Positions 1-6,134 of a DNA stretch of 7,434 nucleotides are shown here, piece by piece (within the stretch, counting starts at the first letter, position 1; every line of letters starts with the position of its first letter). Source of the stretch: Lachnospiraceae bacterium (GTDB taxonomy: Bacteria; Bacillota_A; Clostridia; Lachnospirales; Lachnospiraceae); the NCBI GenBank assembly GCA_017553665.1, contig JAFZKM010000268.1, forward strand, positions 1 to 7,434. The letters run 5' to 3'. Below the pieces are notes generated by a model. It had not been told where the DNA came from. It saw only the letters and a list, made by a program, of their open reading frames with translations, and made no database searches. Both the position numbers and the translations under genes were made by a program.

Positions 1-628
1 AGCTTTCCGCTCCCATGATCTGGTAAAGGGCGTCATAAAGCGGACGAAGGTAGGGATCGATCTTGCTCTGAAGGTCTCCGGGCAGGAATCCCAGCTTCTC
101 TCCCGCTTCTATGGCGGGACGCGTCAGGATGATGCGGTTAACCTCGTTATTCTTAAAGGCGCTTATCGCCATGGCCATGGCGAGATATGTCTTACCTGTT
201 CCCGCGGGTCCCAGACCGAACACGATCATATTCTTCCGGATCAGGTCGATGTACTTCTTCTGTCCGATGGTCTTGGGCTTTATGGGCTTTCCGGCCAGCG
301 TAAAGCCGATCAGATCGCGGTCTATCTCGGTAAGCGCGCTCTCTTTGTCATCCATGCAGAGGGAAAGCGCGTAATTTACATTCTGTTCGGTGATCACATT
401 CCCGTTCTTCGCGAGCCCGACAAGCTGCTCTATCACCCGCACGGCCCTGTCGGCGTTCACCGACTCTCCGATAACCTTGAGTTCGCCGTCTCTGGCGATC
501 AGAGATATCCCGAGCGTGCGCTCAATCTTTTTGATGTTATTGTCAAACTCGCCGAATATATTTGAAATATGCTCTTTGGGAATCGAAATAACAAATTCGT
601 TTAAAGCCATATGGTTAAGTTTCTCCAT
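1..628 (-). CDS. phoH: PhoH family ATPase, 3' end cut by window edge
   Basis: This is a PhoH/YbeZ-type P-loop nucleotide-binding protein, a cytoplasmic ATPase. Relatives in many bacteria sit beside ybeY and era and are linked to RNA and ribosome maturation, but the exact reaction is unsettled. The 209 residues visible hold the usual N-terminal region of about 110 residues, then the ATPase domain with Walker A GPAGTGKT (140-147) and the family signature TRPAIEAGEKLGFLPGD (169-185). The family is usually about 310-330 residues, so roughly the last third lies beyond the left edge. The start is uncertain. ATG at 628 gives the longest form but has only a poor ribosome site. ATG at 610 is preceded by GGAG at 12 bases and begins MALNEFVIS. 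The gene has its own promoter and lies behind the rpsU terminator, so it looks independently transcribed. The family call is secure; the biological role is not. Confidence 0.95.
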   Translation of the reverse strand, partial: MEKLNHMALNEFVISIPKEHISNIFGEFDNNIKKIERTLGISLIARDGELKVIGESVNADRAVRVIEQLVGLAKNGNVITEQNVNYALSLCMDDKESALTEIDRDLIGFTLAGKPIKPKTIGQKKYIDLIRKNMIVFGLGPAGTGKTYLAMAMAISAFKNNEVNRIILTRPAIEAGEKLGFLPGDLQSKIDPYLRPLYDALYQIMGAES

Positions 629-640
629 GAAATAATATCC

Positions 641-656
641 GAACGCATAAACGTTC
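641..656 (-). repeat. perfect 5-bp dyad at the predicted phoH transcript start
   Basis: GAACG and CGTTC flank a 6-base centre (arms 641-645 and 652-656). The dyad coincides with the predicted first bases of the phoH mRNA. It could form a 5' hairpin or be an operator. It is short, and chance occurrence is possible. Confidence 0.4.
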
Positions 657-662
657 ACTTTG

Positions 663-689
663 ATTATACCATATTTGCGATAAACACAA
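663..689 (-). promoter_or_regulatory. sigma-A type extended -10 promoter of phoH
   Basis: On the minus strand a perfect TATAAT (663-668) is preceded by TGG, giving an extended -10. TTGTGT (684-689) can serve as a -35 with a short 15-base spacer. The predicted start is near 656, about 28 bases before the upstream phoH ATG. The element lies just past the rpsU terminator, the expected place for a phoH promoter. The -10 is strong; the -35 is weak and may contribute little. Confidence 0.75.
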
Positions 690-700
690 TAGATTTTTAC

Positions 701-733
701 AAAATAAAAAAGCCCCCGAAAAACAGGGGCTTT
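701..733 (-). terminator. intrinsic terminator after rpsU
   Basis: On the minus strand an 8-bp perfect stem (AAAGCCCC with GGGGCTTT; arms 726-733 and 709-716) around a 9-base loop is followed by TTTATTTT. It begins 20 bases after the rpsU stop. It would end the rpsU transcript and any read-through from the long upstream operon, separating both from phoH. Confidence 0.93.
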
Positions 734-753
734 GATATCGTTTGATTTAAATA

Positions 754-927
754 TCAATACTTTCTCTTGCGAGCAGCCTCAGACTTCTTCTTGCGTCTAA
801 CACTGGGCTTCTCGTAATGCTCTCTCTTGCGGATCTCCTGCTGGATACCTGCCTTAGCGCAATTTCTCTTGAATCTGCGCAGAGCACTGTCTAAGGTTTC
901 GTTTTCTTTTACAATAACGTTCGACAT
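754..927 (-). CDS. rpsU: 30S ribosomal protein S21
   Basis: This 57-residue, strongly basic protein reads [20 protein letters not shown] at its start and ends in a lysine/arginine-rich tail (AARKRKY). That is the pattern and length of bacterial S21, a small-subunit protein on the 30S platform near the 3' end of 16S rRNA and the anti-Shine-Dalgarno sequence, involved in initiation. Conserved parts visible are the [10 protein letters not shown] helix (12-21), the [16 protein letters not shown] segment (27-42) and the basic C-terminal helix. The ATG at 927 is the only usable start, because no ATG, GTG or TTG lies in frame just upstream. It sits 70 bases after dxs, with a promoter inside the dxs end and its own terminator, so it can be made both from the dxs operon and alone. 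The Shine-Dalgarno layout is odd (separate entry). Confidence 0.97.
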   Translation of the reverse strand: MSNVIVKENETLDSALRRFKRNCAKAGIQQEIRKREHYEKPSVRRKKKSEAARKRKY

Positions 928-929
928 AG

Positions 930-950
930 CCTCACACCAAACCTCCCTCC
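930..950 (-). promoter_or_regulatory. rpsU ribosome binding region with unusual spacing
   Basis: The minus strand carries GGAGGGAGG (942-950), an excellent Shine-Dalgarno core, but its last G is 14 bases from the ATG. A second partial core, GAGG (930-933), is only 2 bases from the ATG. Neither has the usual spacing of about 5-10 bases. Both lie in the predicted leader of about 68 bases. An upstream AAACCCC (974-980) can pair with GG-GGTTT across 939-946 with one bulged A, which would hide the strong core. Confidence 0.6.
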
Positions 951-997
951 AGTTGTGAATTGTGCCGAATCTTGGGGTTTATGCCTGCATGCACGAT

Positions 998-2887
998 TTA
1001 GATTATATCATAATTTTTGTGTACGTCAACAGTTTTTTTAATTCTGTTCTTAAGGCTTATCGGATCGAACTCCAGAGAATCTCTGAGCTCATTCGGAGTG
1101 CCCTGCACGATATACTGGTCCGGAAGCGCGAGATTCGTAAAGCAGCCCGTATAACCGGACTTCAGCAGATGCATCGCTACCGCTTCTCCGTAGCCGCCGC
1201 GCTCAACGTTCTCCTCACAGGTAAATATGACATCGCATTCCTTGGCGATCTCATCAAGTCCGTCGTAATCAATGGGGCTCACAAAGCGCGCGTTCACAAC
1301 AGTAAAGCTGTATCCGAACTCTTCCGAAAGCTCTTCCGCTATCTCGTCGAGAACCTTGACCATTCTGCCTACGCCGAACAGCGCCGCGTCTTTGCCTCTT
1401 CTGATGATCTCAGACCTGCCTTTGATAATGGGAGCCCGAAAATCGGAAAGCTTCTCCGTGGCCTTTCCTCTGGGATACCTGATCGCGCTCGGGCCATCGT
1501 AGGAACAAGCGAATTCAAGCATATCCTCTAGTTCCTGCGCGTTCTTCGGAGCCATAACGAGCAGCCCGGGAACATGCGAAAGGAACGAAAGATCGAATAT
1601 TCCCTGGTGTGTTTCGCCGTCATTTCCGACTATTCCAGCTCTGTCGATCGCGAATGTGACAGGCAGCGCGCCAAGGGCGACGTCATGGATGATCTGGTCG
1701 TACGCTCTCTGCAAAAATGTCGAATAGATAGCGACAACGGGATGCAGTCCGCGTGAAGCCATGCCGGCCGCGAATGTAACCGCGTGCTCTTCGGCTATAC
1801 CGACATCGAAGAATCTCTCGGGAAAATGCTTTCTGAAAGAAGCAAGTCCGGTTCCGTCGGCCATGGCCGCTGTAACCGCGACGATATTCTTATTATTTCT
1901 CGCCAGCTGACATATCTTAGCGGAAAACACCTCTGTATAGGTTCTGCCGTTCTTTACGGAAGTGCTCTTTCCCGTCGAGCAGTCAAAAGGACCGACACCG
2001 TGATACTTCGATGGATCGTTCTCAGCGAACTTATAGCCCTTGCCCTTCTGTGTGATAACATGTATCAGCACGGGACCGTCGAGCTCCGACGCGCTCTTGA
2101 AAGTCTTCAGCATCAGGTCGATATTATGGCCGTCGATGGGACCGATATAAGTAACGCCCATGTTCTCAAAGAACATACCGGGAACAACGAGCGATTTGAT
2201 CGAATTCTTTGATTTCTTGATCGCTTTTACGATCTTGGGACCGATGATAGGAATGCGGTTAAGGAAATTCTCTACCCTGTCCTTTAAAACGGTGTAGCGC
2301 GCGCTGGTCCTTATACGTCCGAGGTAGCTCGCCATGCCGCCCACATTCTCGGAGATCGACATATTGTTGTCGTTCAGGACGATCATCATGTTTGATTTGA
2401 TCCTGCCGGCATTGTTCAGAGCCTCGTAAGCCATGCCGCCCGAAAGCGCTCCGTCCCCTATAACCGCTACGACCTTATACTTTTCATGCTTTAAGTCACG
2501 GGCACGCGCGATTCCGTCAGCCACCGAGATCGAAGTCGAACTGTGGCCCGTGTTAAAGGAATCACAATCGCTTTCGCTGGTCTTCGGGAAACCGCTTATT
2601 CCTTCGTACTGCCTTAATGAATCGAAGTCCTGGCGCCTGCCCGTCAGAAGCTTATGCGTATATGCCTGATGTCCCACGTCCCATACAAGCTTATCCTCAG
2701 GAAGATCCAGGAACAGGTGCAGCGCCATCGTAAGCTCGACAACGCCAAGGTTAGAGGCCAGATGCCCGCCTGTTTTGCTGACCTTCTGCACCAGGAAGGT
2801 TCGTATCTCCTTGGCCAGCTTCCTGTAGTCCTGCGGATCGATCTTCTTTATGTCGTTCGGACTGTTTATTGTTTCTAGTAAACTCAT
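998..2887 (-). CDS. dxs: 1-deoxy-D-xylulose-5-phosphate synthase
   Basis: Dxs is a cytoplasmic thiamine-diphosphate enzyme that condenses pyruvate with glyceraldehyde 3-phosphate to DXP, releasing CO2. This is the first step of the MEP isoprenoid pathway and also feeds thiamine and pyridoxal synthesis. The 629 residues match the usual 620-640. The N-terminal domain (about 1-310) has H42 in TGGHLASNLG, the ThDP/Mg motif GDG (144-146) and its partner N174 in LNDNNMSIS. The pyrimidine-binding domain (about 313-480) has DVGIAEEHAVTFAAG with the catalytic-type E366, plus YSTFLQRAYDQ (388-398) and H427 in DGETHQG. A transketolase C-terminal domain follows. All expected active-site residues are present. 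The ATG at 2887 lies 17 bases after ispA, with only a weak ribosome site (GGTG), so ribosomes may arrive by coupling. There is no terminator after it, and its last codons hold the rpsU promoter. Confidence 0.98.
   Translation of the reverse strand: MSLLETINSPNDIKKIDPQDYRKLAKEIRTFLVQKVSKTGGHLASNLGVVELTMALHLFLDLPEDKLVWDVGHQAYTHKLLTGRRQDFDSLRQYEGISGFPKTSESDCDSFNTGHSSTSISVADGIARARDLKHEKYKVVAVIGDGALSGGMAYEALNNAGRIKSNMMIVLNDNNMSISENVGGMASYLGRIRTSARYTVLKDRVENFLNRIPIIGPKIVKAIKKSKNSIKSLVVPGMFFENMGVTYIGPIDGHNIDLMLKTFKSASELDGPVLIHVITQKGKGYKFAENDPSKYHGVGPFDCSTGKSTSVKNGRTYTEVFSAKICQLARNNKNIVAVTAAMADGTGLASFRKHFPERFFDVGIAEEHAVTFAAGMASRGLHPVVAIYSTFLQRAYDQIIHDVALGALPVTFAIDRAGIVGNDGETHQGIFDLSFLSHVPGLLVMAPKNAQELEDMLEFACSYDGPSAIRYPRGKATEKLSDFRAPIIKGRSEIIRRGKDAALFGVGRMVKVLDEIAEELSEEFGYSFTVVNARFVSPIDYDGLDEIAKECDVIFTCEENVERGGYGEAVAMHLLKSGYTGCFTNLALPDQYIVQGTPNELRDSLEFDPISLKNRIKKTVDVHKNYDII
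1002..1029 (-). promoter_or_regulatory. sigma-A promoter of rpsU, inside the 3' end of dxs
   Basis: On the minus strand TTGACG (1024-1029) and perfect TATAAT (1002-1007) are separated by 16 bases, and TGA just before the -10 makes it an extended -10. This is the best consensus match in the window. The whole element lies within the final dxs codons (VDVHKNYDII), and the predicted start near 995 is just past the dxs stop. It points at rpsU with a leader of about 68 bases. Confidence 0.87.
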
Positions 2888-2904
2888 AATTCACACCGAT
2901 AATC

Positions 2905-3837
2905 TTATTTTTTGCGACCGCTCAGGTACTCGATGAGGTCGTTGAAGAACTCCTTGTTGCCCGGCAGCGTCTCAAGCGTCGCGGCAGCGAGCTCAAGCTT
3001 CTCTCTCGAGAGGTCCTTTGCCGCGTCAATGCCGAGCAGCGTGCAGATCGTCAGCTTGTTGTTCTTTTTGTCGCTTCCGATATCCTTGCCGAGCTGCTCA
3101 AAAGTAGCAGTCTCATCAAGTATATCGTCATCTATCTGAAATGCAAGTCCTAAATTATAACCGAACGAGTCGAGCTTCTTAAGATCTTCGTCGGAAGCCC
3201 CCGCGAGAGCCGCTCCTGCGCACAGCGCAGCCCTAAAGAGATTCGAGGTCTTAAGCTCATACATCTTGAGCAGTCTGAGCTTCAGCAGGCCTTTGTCCGT
3301 ATTGGGATCGTTCGGGAAATTAATATCGAGAACCTGTCCGCCTATCATGCCCGAATAGCCGGCCTTTGTAAACAGGATATTCGCTGCGTTCGATACTCTG
3401 GCGTAAAGCTCCGGAACAACTTCTCCGCGCAGCTTCTCAAGGCTCTTTAAGGTACCTGTAACCGTCTCAAAGGCATAGTTTAAGAGCGCGTCGCCGGTCA
3501 GAACGCCCATGGCGTGACCATATTTCGCGTGAGTCGTGAGTATTCCGCGGCGGTACATGTCATTGTCCATCGAAGGAAGATCGTCATGCACGAGCGAATA
3601 AGCATGAATGAATTCAATGGCCGCGGCAAAGGGATGAACGAGCATCTTTTCCATGTCGGAGTCATTGTTGAAGAGCCTGAAGCTCTCGATCGACATGATA
3701 GCGCGAAGACGCTTGCCTCCCGCGAGCACGCTGTAGCTCATGGCTTCGGTGATGTCGCCGAATTCCTTTGTCTCCTCGGGAAGATATTCCTGAAGGATGT
3801 TGTTGATCTGACTGGCTTTGGTGTTAAGATCGATCAT
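2905..3837 (-). CDS. ispA: farnesyl diphosphate synthase (polyprenyl synthetase family)
   Basis: This cytoplasmic trans-prenyltransferase is expected to add isopentenyl diphosphate to dimethylallyl and geranyl diphosphate to make farnesyl diphosphate, precursor of undecaprenyl phosphate and other prenyl products. The 310 residues hold GGKRLR (40-45), the first aspartate motif HDDLPSMDND (84-93, DDxxxxD spacing, with Y80 five residues upstream as in bacterial type II FPP synthases), GGQVLD (166-171), KT (196-197) and the second motif FQIDDDILD (233-241). The length and first-motif spacing favour C15 product over long chains, but geranylgeranyl diphosphate cannot be excluded from sequence alone. 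The start codon overlaps the xseB stop (ATGA), and GGAGG lies 7 bases upstream inside xseB, giving strong coupling. dxs follows directly, so the pathway's entry enzyme and a later prenyl transferase are co-transcribed. Confidence 0.96.
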   Translation of the reverse strand: MIDLNTKASQINNILQEYLPEETKEFGDITEAMSYSVLAGGKRLRAIMSIESFRLFNNDSDMEKMLVHPFAAAIEFIHAYSLVHDDLPSMDNDMYRRGILTTHAKYGHAMGVLTGDALLNYAFETVTGTLKSLEKLRGEVVPELYARVSNAANILFTKAGYSGMIGGQVLDINFPNDPNTDKGLLKLRLLKMYELKTSNLFRAALCAGAALAGASDEDLKKLDSFGYNLGLAFQIDDDILDETATFEQLGKDIGSDKKNNKLTICTLLGIDAAKDLSREKLELAAATLETLPGNKEFFNDLIEYLSGRKK

Positions 3838-4055
3838 TTCTCGCCCTCCAATAAAACAATCTGCTTTTCGATCTGTTCGATGCTCTCATTGCACTGCTTC
3901 AGGAGCTTAAGTCCCTCGGTGTAGTGCTCGAATGATTCTTCGAGCGGAAGTCCCGGGTCCTCCATCTCCTTAACGATAGTATCGAGTTTGTCGAAAATGT
4001 CGTTGATCTTCAGCTTCTCTTCTGCCTTTTTCTCTGTCTTCTTCTCAGCCATCAT
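3834..4055 (-). CDS. xseB: exodeoxyribonuclease VII small subunit
   Basis: XseB is the small subunit that binds XseA in several copies to form exonuclease VII, which degrades single-stranded DNA from either end. The 73-residue product matches the family's usual 70-80 residues. It has a charged lysine/glutamate-rich start, then the two-helix core with PLEESFEHYTEGLKLLKQC (37-55) and a second helix NESIEQIEKQIVLLEGE, typical of XseB coiled-coil hairpins. Two ATGs are adjacent (4055 and 4052). GAAAGG is 4 bases from the first and 7 from the second, so the second may be the true start (72 residues). The gene begins 10 bases after the xseA stop and its TGA overlaps the ispA ATG. Confidence 0.95.
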   Translation of the reverse strand: MMAEKKTEKKAEEKLKINDIFDKLDTIVKEMEDPGLPLEESFEHYTEGLKLLKQCNESIEQIEKQIVLLEGEK

Positions 4056-4065
4056 AAAGCCTTTC

Positions 4066-5277
4066 TTATTCGGTGATCTGTCGCTTTATCTCAGTAACAC
4101 CGGCAATTATAGTGCCGTCTTTTACTCTAACATTTATCATGTCTTTGGGTTTTACACCCTCAATGGAATTAATATTCCTGCCCTCTGAGTCCGTGGTGTA
4201 CGAATAGCCTCTCGCAAGGCTTTTCAGCGGTGAGAGCTGCTCAAGATTCGCTACAGAAACAGCCAGCCTGTGCTTCGTATTCTCAAGCTTCCTGGTGAAT
4301 TCCCTCTCAAGCGAATCCCTGATCTTATCGGCCCGAAAAATGTAGTTATTTACTATGCTCTTCGGACTTAACTTCAATAGGCGAAGCCTGTACTGCTCAG
4401 ACCTCGAGCGATCGAGCGCGATGCGGTTGGCGAGGATATTCGTGAGCTGCCTTTTATAGTCTTCCAGAGCTTCCTCAAAAGCGTCATACTCATATACGGC
4501 AAGCTCGGCACCCGCGCTCGGTGTGGGAGCGCGTCTGTCCGAAACGTAGTCACAGATGGAAAAATCGACCTCGTGACCGACTGCGGAAATAACGGGTATC
4601 GGACAGTCGTATATGGTCCTCGCGAGTTCTTCGTCATTAAACTCGAACAGGTCCTCGAAAGAACCTCCTCCGCGCCCTATGATGATCACATCCGGCCCGA
4701 TCTTCTCCATCGCCTTAATGCCTGCGATAAGAGTTTTCGCGGCACCCGCGCCCTGTACTCTGGCCGGGTAGATGATGATCTTCACATGAGGATTGCGGCG
4801 GTGAGTGATATTTATAATGTCCTGAACAGCCGCGCCGTCCGGTGCCGTGATAACGCCTAGAGTGCTGATATAGGGCGGAAGCGGCTTTTTGTGCTCATTG
4901 TCAAAGAGACCTTCCTTCATGAGCTTCTCTTTGAGCTTCTCGAACCGCTCGTATAGCTCTCCTATGCCCTGCTGTTCGATGCGGTCGGCGTACAGCTGAT
5001 ACTTGCCGTCGCGTTCGTAGACACTGATCTGGCCGGTTACTACAACGCTCATGCCCTCTGTCATGTTGAACTTCAGGCCGGCTATCCTTTTGCCCGCGAA
5101 CATCACGCAGGCGATCTGTCCCGTGCTGTCCTTCAGGGTAAAGTAAATATGCCCTGAGGAGTGATATTTGCAGTTTGATACCTCGCCGCTTATCTTCACA
5201 CAACTCAGGACATTGTCCTTCAACAGCAGTAATTTGATGTAGTTGTTGATCTCAGTGACCGAATAAATCTTCATCAT
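4066..5277 (-). CDS. xseA: exodeoxyribonuclease VII large subunit
   Basis: XseA is the catalytic subunit of exonuclease VII, cutting single-stranded DNA into short oligonucleotides in repair and recombination. The 403 residues fall in the range for Firmicutes. Residues 1-105 form the OB-fold single-strand-binding domain (KISGEVSNCKYHSSGHIYFTL). The catalytic domain (about 130-340) has D153 in AAVQDI, GRGGGS (201-206), SAVGHEVD (231-238) with H235 and D238, and SDRRAPTPSAGAE (246-258). A charged helical region follows, then the conserved end LARGYSYTTDSEG (354-366). One small oddity is Asp147 before GAA, where I recall Thr as usual. The start overlaps the nusB stop by one base (TAATG), and a second ATG follows at 5274. 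The ribosome site is poor, so translation is probably coupled to nusB. Confidence 0.97.
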   Translation of the reverse strand: MMKIYSVTEINNYIKLLLLKDNVLSCVKISGEVSNCKYHSSGHIYFTLKDSTGQIACVMFAGKRIAGLKFNMTEGMSVVVTGQISVYERDGKYQLYADRIEQQGIGELYERFEKLKEKLMKEGLFDNEHKKPLPPYISTLGVITAPDGAAVQDIINITHRRNPHVKIIIYPARVQGAGAAKTLIAGIKAMEKIGPDVIIIGRGGGSFEDLFEFNDEELARTIYDCPIPVISAVGHEVDFSICDYVSDRRAPTPSAGAELAVYEYDAFEEALEDYKRQLTNILANRIALDRSRSEQYRLRLLKLSPKSIVNNYIFRADKIRDSLEREFTRKLENTKHRLAVSVANLEQLSPLKSLARGYSYTTDSEGRNINSIEGVKPKDMINVRVKDGTIIAGVTEIKRQITE

Positions 5278-5735
5278 TATAAAATCTTGGCAAGAATACC
5301 GTTAACAAAGCCGTAAGAAGTGTCCTTCGAACCGTAGATCTTCGCCAGCTCGACAGCCTCGTCGATAGCTACCTTAGGCGGTATGTCGTCATCGAAACGC
5401 ATCTCGTATACGGCAACACGAAGGATAGCAAGCTCCAGCTTGCTCACTCTGTTAATGGTCCATCCGCTCATAGCGACCTCAAGGATATGGTCGATCTCAC
5501 CAAGCTTCGATACGATGGCCTCGTACCGTTCCTTGATGTATTTAAGATCGTCGTCGGAAACCTCGGGCAGGTCCTTACCTACGGGGACAATGTCCTCGCT
5601 CGGATGCTCAAGCTTCGTAAATAACGAAAAATACAGGTCGTTCTGTTCTTCCAGTTCCTCTGCTTCGTGGAAATCCCTGATATATAAAAGTTTGATCAGG
5701 TGCTCGCGGATATTTCTTCTTGTCAATGTGCTCAT
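5277..5735 (-). CDS. nusB: transcription antitermination factor NusB
   Basis: NusB pairs with S10 (NusE) on boxA RNA and helps RNA polymerase run through rRNA operons without early termination; it also aids rRNA processing. The 152 residues form the all-helical NusB fold: an arginine-rich N-terminus (TRRNIREHLIKLLY, 4-17), the middle helices with GWTINRVSKLELAILRVAVYE (91-111), KVAIDEAVELAKIYGS (121-136) and the closing FVNGILAKIL (143-152). The acidic insertion around 25-60 is longer than in the E. coli protein, as is common in Clostridia. GGAG lies close before the ATG, and the start is 11 bases after the preceding Asp23-family gene. In B. subtilis folD lies between nusB and xseA; here they touch directly. 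Confidence 0.96.
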   Translation of the reverse strand: MSTLTRRNIREHLIKLLYIRDFHEAEELEEQNDLYFSLFTKLEHPSEDIVPVGKDLPEVSDDDLKYIKERYEAIVSKLGEIDHILEVAMSGWTINRVSKLELAILRVAVYEMRFDDDIPPKVAIDEAVELAKIYGSKDTSYGFVNGILAKIL

Positions 5736-5746
5736 AGACTCTCCAA

Positions 5747-6100
5747 TTATTTAATCTCTATGTCAACAATATGTATCGTGATATCGGACGTCTTAAGTCC
5801 GGTCATATTCTCGATCGCGTTCTTAACCTTATCCCGGATCTGCGCCGTGATCTTCGGGATGCTGCATCCGTAGCGGATATTGATGTAAAGATCGATCGAA
5901 ACCACGCCGCCCTCAATGGAAAGCTTAATCCCCTTCGAGAGGTTCTTCACCCCGAACTTCCCTACGATCTCGCTGGTAATATGGCCTGCGATCGATGTAA
6001 CGCCCTCAACTTCAGAAGTCGCAAGTCCTGCGATCGAAGCGACAACATCATCAGATATCTTGATATCGCCTGCCTCGTTTATGCTGTATTCTTCATTCAT
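5747..6100 (-). CDS. yqhY: Asp23/Gls24 family protein, YqhY-like
   Basis: This small (117-residue) cytoplasmic protein belongs to the Asp23/Gls24 (DUF322) family. Visible family features are an N-terminal strand and helix (ISDDVVASIAGLATSEVEGV), the middle VVSIDLYINIRYGCSIPKI segment, and the terminal helix and strand with VKNAIENMTGL and ITIHIVDIEI. No signal peptide or membrane segment is seen. Asp23 of Staphylococcus is linked to cell-envelope stress. YqhY of B. subtilis lies just upstream of nusB and is linked to acetyl-CoA carboxylase, so yqhY is the better name by position, although no accB or accC is seen here. It is the first gene of the operon. A longer reading from TTG at 6106 is possible, but the GGAGG at 6111-6115 suits ATG 6100 (10 bases) better than TTG (4 bases). 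Family membership is secure; function is inferred. Confidence 0.9.
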   Translation of the reverse strand: MNEEYSINEAGDIKISDDVVASIAGLATSEVEGVTSIAGHITSEIVGKFGVKNLSKGIKLSIEGGVVSIDLYINIRYGCSIPKITAQIRDKVKNAIENMTGLKTSDITIHIVDIEIK

Positions 6101-6110
6101 GATCAATCAT

Positions 6111-6115
6111 CCTCC
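6111..6115 (-). promoter_or_regulatory. ribosome binding site deciding the yqhY start
   Basis: GGAGG on the minus strand lies 10 bases before ATG 6100, 4 bases before the in-frame TTG 6106, and directly abuts an out-of-frame ATG at 6110. This favours ATG 6100. Confidence 0.75.
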
Positions 6116-6134
6116 GATACTCATATCTCTATAT

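Larger units (their letters stand above)
701..6128 (-). other. predicted transcription unit yqhY-nusB-xseA-xseB-ispA-dxs(-rpsU)
   Basis: Six genes have gaps or overlaps of 11, -1, 10, -4 and 17 bases, with a promoter before the first and no hairpin-plus-U terminator between any of them. The first terminator after the promoter is the one behind rpsU, so the full transcript would include rpsU. A second promoter inside dxs would add extra rpsU mRNA. This is inferred from spacing and signals only. Confidence 0.75.

Noticed and set aside
640..657. Possible LexA (SOS) box in the phoH leader
   Set aside because: Gram-positive LexA boxes are CGAAC-N4-GTTCG. Here the CGAAC and GTTCA halves are 8 bases apart and the last base differs.
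986..993. TGCATGCA palindrome near the predicted rpsU start
   Set aside because: It is only 8 bases, has no second copy and cannot form a stable hairpin without a loop, so it is not supported as an operator.
962..1531. 189-residue plus-strand open frame
   Set aside because: It lies antisense to the 3' part of dxs, whose motifs are intact. It shows no family motif and has no ribosome site, so it is a shadow frame.
1784..2212. 142-residue plus-strand open frame inside dxs
   Set aside because: It is antisense to the dxs domain I/II region and has no sign of coding function. The same applies to plus-strand frames at 111-374, 390-635, 3514-3924, 5383-5754 and 5771-6160.
4374..5203. Minus-strand frames in other registers within xseA (4374-4637 and 4901-5203)
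   Set aside because: They overlap conserved xseA codons in a different frame, and the compositions are arginine-rich artefacts of GC-rich codons.
6107..6110. Alternative ATG at 6110 upstream of yqhY
   Set aside because: It is out of frame with the Asp23 domain, abuts the GGAGG core with no spacer, and reaches a stop within a few codons.
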